A stretch of 64,000 nt of DNA from contig NZ_JAPEPO010000001.1 in NCBI RefSeq assembly GCF_026340095.1, forward strand, positions 1,612,001-1,676,000, read 5' to 3'. The position numbers were made by a program, and so were the translations under genes. Under the pieces are notes generated by a model. It saw only the letters and a list, made by a program, of their open reading frames with translations, was not told the DNA's origin and did not search any database. Positions 55,663-64,000 of this stretch are shown one piece after another (the stretch's first letter is position 1; every line of letters begins with the position of its first letter). Origin of the DNA: Streptomyces sp. NBC_01446 (lineage in GTDB: Bacteria; Actinomycetota; Actinomycetes; Streptomycetales; Streptomycetaceae).

Positions 55663-56553
55663 ATGAGCAACCTCCCCAAGATCGCGTGGATCGGACTCGG
55701 CATCATGGGCTCCCCCATGTCCGAGAACCTGATCAAGGCTGGTTACTCGGTGACCGGCTTCACCCTCGAGAAGGACAAGCTGGAGCGGCTCGCGGCCGCC
55801 GGCGGCACCGCGGCCGGCTCGATCGCCGAGGCCGTCAAGGACGCCGACGTCATCGTCACGATGGTGCCCGCCTCTCCGCAGGTCGAGGCCATCGCGTACG
55901 GCGAGAACGGCATCCTCGAGAACGCGAGGTCCGGCGCGCTGATCGTCGACATGTCGTCGATCACGCCGCAGACCTCGGTGGACCTCGCGAAGGCCGCCAA
56001 GGACAAGGGCATCCGCGTCATCGACGCCCCGGTCTCCGGTGGCGAGGCCGGCGCGATCGAGGCCGTTCTGTCGATCATGGTCGGCGGTGAGCAGGCCGAC
56101 TTCGACGAGGCCAAGCCGCTCCTCGACGCCCTCGGCAAGACCATCGTGCTGTGCGGTCCGCACGGCTCGGGCCAGACCGTGAAGGCCGCCAACCAGCTGA
56201 TCGTCGCCGTGAACATCCAGGCGTGCGCCGAGGCCGTGGTCTTCCTGGAGAAGTCCGGCGTGGACCTGACGGCCGCGCTCGACGTCCTCAACGGCGGCCT
56301 GGCCGGCTCGACCGTCCTGACCCGCAAGAAGGACAACTTCCTGAACCGGGACTTCAAGCCCGGCTTCCGGATCGACCTGCACCACAAGGACATGGGCATC
56401 GTCACCGACGCCGCCCGCAACGTGGGCGCCGCCCTGCCCGTCGGCGGTGTGGTCGCCCAGCTCGTCGCCTCCCTGCGCGCCCAGGGCGACGGCGGCCTCG
56501 ACCACTCCGCGCTGCTGCGCGGCGTCGAGCGCCTCTCCGGTCAGCAGGTCTGA
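55663..56553 (+). CDS. glxR: Tartronate semialdehyde reductase
   Basis: 296 residues, beta-hydroxyacid dehydrogenase. IAWIGLGIMGSPMSENLIKA (Rossmann), IDAPVSGGEAGAIE, and the catalytic Lys in GSGQTVKAANQLIVAVNIQA. Reduces tartronate semialdehyde to glycerate. Ribosome site AGAGAGGCACCCTC. Same strand as hyi, likely one operon. Confidence 0.95.
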   Translation: MSNLPKIAWIGLGIMGSPMSENLIKAGYSVTGFTLEKDKLERLAAAGGTAAGSIAEAVKDADVIVTMVPASPQVEAIAYGENGILENARSGALIVDMSSITPQTSVDLAKAAKDKGIRVIDAPVSGGEAGAIEAVLSIMVGGEQADFDEAKPLLDALGKTIVLCGPHGSGQTVKAANQLIVAVNIQACAEAVVFLEKSGVDLTAALDVLNGGLAGSTVLTRKKDNFLNRDFKPGFRIDLHHKDMGIVTDAARNVGAALPVGGVVAQLVASLRAQGDGGLDHSALLRGVERLSGQQV

Positions 56554-56639
56554 CCCCCCGGACTTCCGGGCCGTGGCGGCGCTGACACCTGTCCTGTCGC
56601 GCCCAGGCGTCGCCACGGCCCGGAACCATGCCTTTCACT

Positions 56640-56702
56640 TCAACAAACTGTTGACCATAACTTCAACAAACTGTTGACGTAGCTGTTCAGGGCCTCTTAC
56701 GC
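56640..56702 (+). promoter_or_regulatory. Catalase promoter with two TCAACA-N3-TGTTGA operators
   Basis: TCAACAAACTGTTGA at 56640-56654 and 56663-56677 (23 bp apart). The second overlaps -35 TTGACG (56674-56679); 17 bases on, -10 TTACGC (56697-56702). Matches the uraD layout. Confidence 0.72.
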
Positions 56703-56758
56703 TCCGGTTCACCGTCAGCAGTCCCAGCAGTTCCGTACGGAAGGTCACCCTCGCCACC

Positions 56759-58216
56759 ATGTCGAAGCGTGTGCTCACGACCGAGTCCGGCGCTCCTGTC
56801 GCCGACAACCAGAATTCCGCCACCGCCGGCGTCGGTGGCCCGCTTCTCCTCCAGGACCAGCACCTCCTCGAGAAGCTCGCTCGCTTCAACCGCGAGCGCA
56901 TCCCGGAGCGTGTCGTCCACGCGCGCGGTTCCGGCGCGTACGGCTACTTCGAGGTGACGGACGACGTCACCGGCTTCACCCACGCCGACTTCCTCAGCAC
57001 GGTCGGCAAGCGCACCGAGACGTTCATCCGCTTCTCCACCGTCGCGGACAACCTCGGCGGCGCGGACGCGGTCCGCGACCCGCGCGGCTTCGCGCTGAAG
57101 TTCTACACCGAAGAGGGCAACTACGACCTCGTCGGCAACAACACCCCGGTGTTCTTCATCAAGGACCCGATCAAGTTCCCCGACTTCATCCACTCCCAGA
57201 AGCGCGACCCCTTCACGGGCAAGCAGGAGGCGGACAACGTCTGGGACTTCTGGGCGCACGCTCCCGAGGCCACGCACCAGATCACCTGGCTGATGGGTGA
57301 CCGCGGCATCCCGGCCTCGTACCGCCACATGAACGGCTACGGCTCGCACACCTACCAGTGGACGAACGCCGAGGGCGAGGCCTTCTTCGTCAAGTACCAC
57401 TTCAAGACGAACCAGGGCATCCGTTCGCTGTCCGGCGAGCAGGCCGCCGAGATCGCGGGCAAGGACCCCAACTCGCACCAGACGGACCTGCTCCAGGCCA
57501 TCGAGCGCGGCGTCAACCCGTCCTGGACCCTGTACGTGCAGCTCATGCCGGTCGCCGAGGCGGACGACTACCGCTTCAACCCCTTCGACCTCACGAAGGT
57601 GTGGCCGCACAAGGACTACCCGCTGCAGCGCGTGGGCCGCCTGGTCCTCGACCGCAACCCGGACAACGTCTTCGCCGAGGTCGAGCAGGCCGCGTTCTCC
57701 CCGAACAACTTCGTGCCCGGCATCGGCCCCTCCCCGGACAAGATGCTCCAGGGCCGCCTGTTCGCCTACGCGGACGCGCACCGTTACCGCCTGGGCGTCA
57801 ACCACACGCAGCTCGCGGTGAACGCGCCGAAGGCGGCCCACGCCGACAACTACGGCCGCGACGGCCTGATGGCGTCGAACGCGTACGGCCGCGACCGCAA
57901 GAACTACGAGCCCAACTCGTACGACGGGCCCGCCGAGACCGGCCGCCCGCTGTCGGCCCCGCTCGCCGTCGCCGGCTACACCGGCACGCACGAGGCGCCC
58001 GCCCACACCAAGGACGACGACTTCTTCCAGGCGGGCGAGCTGTTCCGCCTGATGTCGGAGGACGAGAAGTCCCGTCTGATCGCCAACATCGCCGGCGGCC
58101 TCTCGCAGGTCTCGCGCGACGACGTGATCGAGAAGAACCTGGCTCACTTCCACGCCGCCGACGCCGAGTACGGCAAGCGCGTGGAGGAAGCGGTCCGCGC
58201 CCTGCGCGAGGACTAG
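56759..58216 (+). CDS. katA: Catalase (haem, monofunctional)
   Basis: 485 residues, clade 3 size. [20 protein letters not shown] (distal His54), [40 protein letters not shown] and [20 protein letters not shown] (the R-x-x-x-Y proximal tyrosine). Cytoplasmic. Sits beside the uricase pathway and shares an operator with uraD, so it likely removes uricase H2O2. Symbol given by similarity. Confidence 0.95.
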   Translation: MSKRVLTTESGAPVADNQNSATAGVGGPLLLQDQHLLEKLARFNRERIPERVVHARGSGAYGYFEVTDDVTGFTHADFLSTVGKRTETFIRFSTVADNLGGADAVRDPRGFALKFYTEEGNYDLVGNNTPVFFIKDPIKFPDFIHSQKRDPFTGKQEADNVWDFWAHAPEATHQITWLMGDRGIPASYRHMNGYGSHTYQWTNAEGEAFFVKYHFKTNQGIRSLSGEQAAEIAGKDPNSHQTDLLQAIERGVNPSWTLYVQLMPVAEADDYRFNPFDLTKVWPHKDYPLQRVGRLVLDRNPDNVFAEVEQAAFSPNNFVPGIGPSPDKMLQGRLFAYADAHRYRLGVNHTQLAVNAPKAAHADNYGRDGLMASNAYGRDRKNYEPNSYDGPAETGRPLSAPLAVAGYTGTHEAPAHTKDDDFFQAGELFRLMSEDEKSRLIANIAGGLSQVSRDDVIEKNLAHFHAADAEYGKRVEEAVRALRED

Positions 58217-58522
58217 CACCCGAGCCGCGCCCGGGGCCTGACGGGAGGTCAGGCCCTGGACGCGAAGCCCACGCCACTGTGCAGACCCGGATGAGGGGTG
58301 GTCACACGGCGGTGCGGGCGGTCCGCCCCAGGCGGACAGGCACGGTCCGCGGCGGCTCTGCGAGCCAGTGCGGTGGTCAAGATCCTGGCGGCCCCTTCTC
58401 GACCTGAGGGAAGGCAGCCGCCGGGGTTCATCCCAGGCCGCCGCGGTACCGGCCACACCACAGAATCCGCCCGGCGGCACGCATGCATGTCTCGCCAGTC
58501 GCGTGCCTTCGGGCGGCACCAA
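58217..58522. other. Non-coding stretch after catalase
   Basis: 306 bases with no supported gene, leading into the tandem repeat block. Confidence 0.5.
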
Positions 58523-58634
58523 CTCCCTTCGGGGAAAGCTCCCTTCAGGGAAAGCTCCCTTCGAGGAAAGCTCCCTTCGAGGAATGCTCCCTTCAGGGAA
58601 TGCTCCCTTCAAGGGAGGCTCGCTTCGGGGGAAG
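58523..58634. repeat. Seven tandem 16-bp repeats
   Basis: Consensus CTCCCTTCRRGGAAWG, seven contiguous copies (58523, 58539, 58555, 58571, 58587, 58603, 58619) with the last two diverged. Each can pair CCCTT with RGGA. Ends just before a terminator. Too short and without spacers for CRISPR. Confidence 0.95.
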
Positions 58635-58638
58635 CACA

Positions 58639-58674
58639 GAACGCCGAGTACGGACGGTCCCGTACTCGGCGTTC
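58639..58674. terminator. Bidirectional terminator
   Basis: Perfect 15-bp arms GAACGCCGAGTACGG (58639-58653) and CCGTACTCGGCGTTC (58660-58674), loop 6. Between convergent genes. Confidence 0.88.
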
Positions 58675-58708
58675 TCGCGTTGTCCCTGCGTCGCTCAGCC
58701 GACAGCGC

Positions 58709-59479
58709 TCAGGAGTTGCCGCTGTCCGCCCGCGCGATCAGCTTCTCGCGCAGCACCGTCCACTGCGCCGTCATGTCGTGCACCAGATAGAGGTCGCGCC
58801 GCCGCGTCCAGGCCTGGCCCGACTCGGGGTCGTACGTGCCCGGCATCTCGAACCCGGCGGGCGCGTACGCCTTCATGCCGCGGTCGTTCGTGGTCTGCAC
58901 GCAGCGCTTGACGTGGTCGCGGAAGCCGATGACGCCCGCCGTGCCGATGCCCTCCGGCAGCTTCTTGCGGGCCTCCACGACCTGCGCGGCGACCCCGTCC
59001 GTGCTCAGGTACGTGAGGGTGCCGTCCGGCGCGACGACCGGCTCGATCGACGTCACCCGGGTCATGCCGTACTTGGACTTCAGGAAGCGCGCGATCTCCC
59101 ACTGCGCGTACACCGGTACGTCCCTGTGGGCGCGCACACGGGCGACGGTGTCCGCCAGCTCCTCGTTGACCGGCCCCGGCTCGTACATGACCTTCGTCGG
59201 GTCGCCGCCCCCGGCCGGCGGCCGGTTCCCGAAGCCGTACGCGACGAGGAAGTCGATCCGGCTCAAGGGCGCCGTCGGCGGGTGCCAGTCGAAGCCGATG
59301 TCGTGGAGGTGGGGCTCGACGGCGCGGGCGGTGGCCCGGTCGTCGAGTTCGTCGCCGAGCGCGGCCCGCATGTCCTTCCTCAGCCCGCCGTCGCCGTGCG
59401 AGGGGGCGGGGGCCGCGCCGAGCAGGGCGGGGGCGGCGGCCGCTGCCGCGATGCCCGCGGCGAATCTACGTCGTTCCAT
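58709..59479 (-). CDS. Exported hypothetical protein
   Basis: 256 residues. Twin-arginine-like signal MERRRFAAGIAAAAAAPALL. Mature part has FLVAYGFGNRPPAGGGDPTK, VMYEPGPVNEELADTVARVR, VPVYAQWEIARFLKSKYGMT and TAGVIGFRDHVKRCVQTTND, faintly like the DUF218/SanA/YdcF fold. Function unknown. Downstream of gcl on the same strand. Confidence 0.7.
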   Translation of the reverse strand: MERRRFAAGIAAAAAAPALLGAAPAPSHGDGGLRKDMRAALGDELDDRATARAVEPHLHDIGFDWHPPTAPLSRIDFLVAYGFGNRPPAGGGDPTKVMYEPGPVNEELADTVARVRAHRDVPVYAQWEIARFLKSKYGMTRVTSIEPVVAPDGTLTYLSTDGVAAQVVEARKKLPEGIGTAGVIGFRDHVKRCVQTTNDRGMKAYAPAGFEMPGTYDPESGQAWTRRRDLYLVHDMTAQWTVLREKLIARADSGNS

Positions 59480-59633
59480 GTCCGGATCGTCGCCTTCCAG
59501 GACGGCCGGCCGGTCGACACCGGGCAGCGGGCGGGTGTCGGCGCGGTGTCGTACGCGGGTTCCGGTGACATGCCGAAGGGGCGGCCCACCCCCATCGGGT
59601 GAACCGCCCCTGGTCGGACCGGCAGGCGCCTGA

Positions 59634-61421
<1,788 letters not shown>

Positions 61422-61518
61422 TGAGTTCTCCTGCTTCGGCTGTCGGATTCGCGCTCCCGTCGCGCCCCGCGGCGAGCTGTGAGTCCGTGTCGTCTTCGTA
61501 CTGTCTTCAGCTTCTAAT

Positions 61519-61554
61519 TTCCACATTGCGGAAACTAGCTTCTGCTATATGGAA
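61519..61554. promoter_or_regulatory. Tandem TTCC-N7-GGAA operator upstream of gcl
   Basis: TTCCACATTGCGGAA (61519-61533) and TTCTGCTATATGGAA (61540-61554), centres 61526 and 61547, 21 bp apart. Confidence 0.72.
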
Positions 61555-61732
61555 GCAATGTAGGCGGCGACCCCCCGACCGTCAAGGGACGGCCTCTCGT
61601 CGACGGATCCGGAGGGATCTCGCCCGACTGCCTGCCGCGGCCGGGGAGTTTGGAGGACGATGGGCGCCGAGGGCGGGAAGCCATCGCGTGAGCCCGGGTG
61701 CGGAGCCCCCGGGCGGATGCCGGGAGTGGGTC

Positions 61733-62533
61733 ATGGCTCAGAACGTGCCGGTACGGTGCCCCGCCTGCCGGCGTGAACAGGTGTATGCCCCATCGGTCTA
61801 TCCGTGCTCGTGCGGCGCGCCCGTCGTGGCGCCGTTGCGGCGCGGAGCGCCCGCCGAGCCGGTCACGCACCGCACCTGGCTCGACGACTGGGTGACCGTG
61901 CGGTGCGGGGCCTGCGGGCGCCGGGACCGCTGGCCACGCCCGGAGCTCGGCTGCGCGTGCGGCACGGTGCTGCGGATCCCGGTCGAGGGCGATCCGGCGC
62001 CGAGCCATGACGCGTCGCCGGGCTCCGGCATGGCGGGCGACGCGGCCTGGCCGGGGCCCGCGCATCCGCCCACGGCGGACGGTCCGGATCCGGCCGCTGC
62101 GACGCGGCCGGGGCCCGCCCACATTCCGCTGCCGCCCACGGCCCCCGTCCCGCGCCCCGCGTTCCAGCCGGTGGCCATCCGCACGGCGCGCGACGCCGTG
62201 ACCGCCGTCGCCCTCTATCTGCGCTGGCTCGGCTACCGGGACGTCCGCCGCGCCGACCAGCGCCCCTCGTCCGGCATCGGCCTCGCGGCCCGCGGCGTCG
62301 TCGCCCAGGTCGAGCCGTCGGTGCGGCCCGCCACCCTGCGGGACGTGGAATGCCTGTGGCTGACCGGCATGACGGAGTCGGCGGTCTGCGTCTACTTCTC
62401 ACTCGCGGGCTACGCCGAGGACGCGCGCACCCGCGCCGATGAACTCGGTGTCCCGCTCTTCGTCCTCGACCTGGCGGGCGTGCCCCAGCCGGTCAACAAT
62501 CCGGCGGACGAACTGATAGCTGCCGGGGCGTAG
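61733..62533 (+). CDS. Zinc-ribbon plus Mrr-like nuclease-fold protein
   Basis: 266 residues. N-terminal two zinc ribbons (VRCPACRREQVYAPSVYPCS-C; VRCGACGRRDRWPRPELGCA-C), Pro/Ala-rich linker, C-terminal Mrr-like PD-(D/E)xK fold (ALYLRWLGYRDVRRADQRPS, GLAARGVVAQVEPSV). The usual QxK of the catalytic core is QVE here, so activity is uncertain. The ATG at 61733 follows GGGAG. Confidence 0.65.
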   Translation: MAQNVPVRCPACRREQVYAPSVYPCSCGAPVVAPLRRGAPAEPVTHRTWLDDWVTVRCGACGRRDRWPRPELGCACGTVLRIPVEGDPAPSHDASPGSGMAGDAAWPGPAHPPTADGPDPAAATRPGPAHIPLPPTAPVPRPAFQPVAIRTARDAVTAVALYLRWLGYRDVRRADQRPSSGIGLAARGVVAQVEPSVRPATLRDVECLWLTGMTESAVCVYFSLAGYAEDARTRADELGVPLFVLDLAGVPQPVNNPADELIAAGA

Positions 62534-62593
62534 GCCCTGCCGGGTTCCGCCTCGGGGACGGCCACGGGGGCGAGCACGAGGAGGGGCACGAGA

Positions 62594-62636
62594 GCGGGGC
62601 CTCACCCGGGCCGACCGCGCCCGGGTGAGGCCCCGC
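62594..62636. terminator. Bidirectional terminator
   Basis: 18-bp perfect arms GCGGGGCCTCACCCGGGC (62594-62611) and GCCCGGGTGAGGCCCCGC (62619-62636), loop 7, between convergent genes. Confidence 0.92.
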
Positions 62637-62651
62637 AGACATCCGTACGCC

Positions 62652-64000
62652 TCAGCCGGCGTCGCCCCCGTACCCCTCCCGCAGTTCGATCTTGCGGACC
62701 TTGCCGCTCACCGTCATCGGGAACGCGTCCAGGATGCGCAGCCGGGTCGGCGTCTTGTAGTGGGCCAGCTGGTCGTGGCAGTACGCGCGCAGTTCCTCCA
62801 GGGTGAGCGTGCCCTCGGGGTCGCGGAGGATGACGCAGGCCAGGACCTCCTCCCCGTACCGCTCGTCGGGCACGCCCACGACCTGGACGTCCGCGATCTT
62901 CGGGTGGGCGTAGAGGAACTCCTCGATCTCGCGCGGGTAGACGTTCTCGCCGCCCCTGATGATCATGTCCTTGATGCGGCCGACGATCTGGACGTAGCCG
63001 TCCTCTCGCAGGACCGCCAGGTCACCCGTGTGCATCCACCGCCCCGGGTCGATGACCTCGGCCGTCTTCTCCGGCTCGTCCCAGTAGCCGAGCATCACGC
63101 TGTAGCCGCGCGTGCACAGCTCCCCCGGCTCGCCGCGCGGCAGCGTCACGCCGCTGACCGGGTCGACGACCTTGACCTCGATGTGCGGAAGGACGCGGCC
63201 GACCGTGCCCGTGCGGCGCTCCAGGTCGTCGTCGCGGCGCGTCTGCGTGGAGACGGGCGACGTCTCGGTCATGCCGTAGCAGATGGACACCTCCGCCATG
63301 TGCATCTCGGCGACGACCCGCTTCATGACCTCGACGGGGCACGGCGAACCCGCCATGATGCCGGTCCGCAGCGACGACAGGTCGTACGTCGCGAAGTCGG
63401 CGAGGTTCAGCTCGGCGATGAACATGGTCGGGACGCCGTACAGCGACGTGCACCGTTCGCGCTCGACCGCGTGGAGCGTGGCGACGGGGTCGAAGGACGG
63501 GGCGGGGATGACGATGCAGGCACCGTGCGACGTGGCGCCGAGGTTTCCCATCACCATGCCGAAGCAGTGGTAGAAGGGCACGGGCAGACAGACCCGGTCC
63601 TGCTCGGTGTAGCCGACCGTCTCGCCCACCCAGAAGCCGTTGTTCAGGATGTTGTGGTGGGAGAGCGTGGCACCCTTCGGGAAGCCGGTCGTGCCCGAGG
63701 TGTACTGGATGTTGACCGGGTCGTCGCAGCTCAACTCGGCCTGCCTGGCGTCGAGTTGCCCCACCGTCACCGCTGCCGCGCCCGCCGTCAGGGCGTCCCA
63801 TCCATGGTCGCCGATGAAGACCGTCTCGCGCAGCTCGGGGCACCGCTCCCGCACCTGCCGGACGAGGGCCCGGTAGTCGCTGCCCTTGTGCTCGGTCGAG
63901 GCGATGAGGATGGAGACGCCCGCCTGCTTGAGCACGAACTCCAACTCGTGGGCGCGGTAGGCAGGGTTGATGTTCACCATGACCGCACCGATGCGCGCGG
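62652..64000 (-). CDS. Acyl-CoA ligase (AMP-binding), 5' end outside window
   Basis: About 449 residues visible. [20 protein letters not shown] (P-loop), [60 protein letters not shown] and the C-terminal lysine in [17 protein letters not shown]. Activates fatty or related acids as acyl-AMP then CoA. The start lies beyond 64000; an internal Met at 63980 is not the start because ARIGAV precedes it. Confidence 0.9.
   Translation of the reverse strand, partial: ARIGAVMVNINPAYRAHELEFVLKQAGVSILIASTEHKGSDYRALVRQVRERCPELRETVFIGDHGWDALTAGAAAVTVGQLDARQAELSCDDPVNIQYTSGTTGFPKGATLSHHNILNNGFWVGETVGYTEQDRVCLPVPFYHCFGMVMGNLGATSHGACIVIPAPSFDPVATLHAVERERCTSLYGVPTMFIAELNLADFATYDLSSLRTGIMAGSPCPVEVMKRVVAEMHMAEVSICYGMTETSPVSTQTRRDDDLERRTGTVGRVLPHIEVKVVDPVSGVTLPRGEPGELCTRGYSVMLGYWDEPEKTAEVIDPGRWMHTGDLAVLREDGYVQIVGRIKDMIIRGGENVYPREIEEFLYAHPKIADVQVVGVPDERYGEEVLACVILRDPEGTLTLEELRAYCHDQLAHYKTPTRLRILDAFPMTVSGKVRKIELREGYGGDAG

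Noticed and set aside
58523..58634. Regular repeat block resembling a CRISPR array
   Set aside because: Units are contiguous 16-mers with no unique spacers, and no cas genes are present.

Overview
The window is GC-rich chromosomal DNA with GTG and ATG starts, purine-rich Shine-Dalgarno sites and many four-base start/stop overlaps. The gene content (GH46 chitosanase, DyP peroxidase, large actinobacterial integrases, PGRP/FG-GAP exoproteins, MmpS-like protein, SulP plus beta-carbonic anhydrase) points to Streptomyces or a close relative. Product calls come from reading motifs; no database search was possible.

Layout: (1) 1-4037, core: 3' part of a MocR-type regulator/aminotransferase, a small DUF5955-like protein, a MobA-like nucleotidyltransferase and malate synthase aceB. 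(2) 4125-29015, a probable ~24 kb integrated element. It sits inside a HipA-like kinase gene: a 12-bp core occurs at both ends (4935-4946 and 28911-28922). The intact kinase copy on the left has an N-terminus probably supplied by the element, and the original N-terminus is stranded as a fragment on the right. Paired CTGGGGAG repeats at an 11-bp pitch lie near both ends and look like recombinase arm sites. The interior is a patchwork: Imm35/YrhB-like protein, IS200/IS605 inside a PGRP-FG-GAP gene, an MmpS-like protein, a GAP-family transporter, a three-gene peroxidase/catalase cassette, two broken tyrosine integrases, a carbonic anhydrase/SulP pair, an initiator tRNA, hemolysin III, several IS remnants and one intact IS110. 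(3) 29188-47215, core: FAD monooxygenase, VWA/secreted membrane pair, HxlR regulator, alaA-like aminotransferase, a tnpB plus ribbon-helix-helix module with no tnpA, HAD protein, SWIM/SNF2 pair, phosphatase, thioesterase, NmrA-type protein with AraC regulator, chitosanase, and a decayed AraC/MFS pair. (4) 47335-61421, purine/glyoxylate block: two purine permeases, 8-oxoguanine/guanine deaminase, uricase, uraH, uraD, a DauR-like HTH protein, hyi, glxR, catalase and gcl. (5) 61733-64000: zinc-ribbon/Mrr-like protein and the 3' part of an acyl-CoA ligase.

How it works together: urate enters through the permeases and goes via uricase, UraH and UraD to allantoin. Catalase can remove the uricase H2O2. 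The allantoin-to-glyoxylate genes are not in this window. Glyoxylate is then used by Gcl, Hyi and GlxR (to glycerate) or by AceB (to malate). Two shared operator types tie the block together. The first is a tandem TTCC-N7-GGAA pair, exactly 21 bp centre to centre, upstream of aceB, hyi and gcl. The second is TCAACA-N3-TGTTGA overlapping the -35 box of both uraD and the catalase gene.
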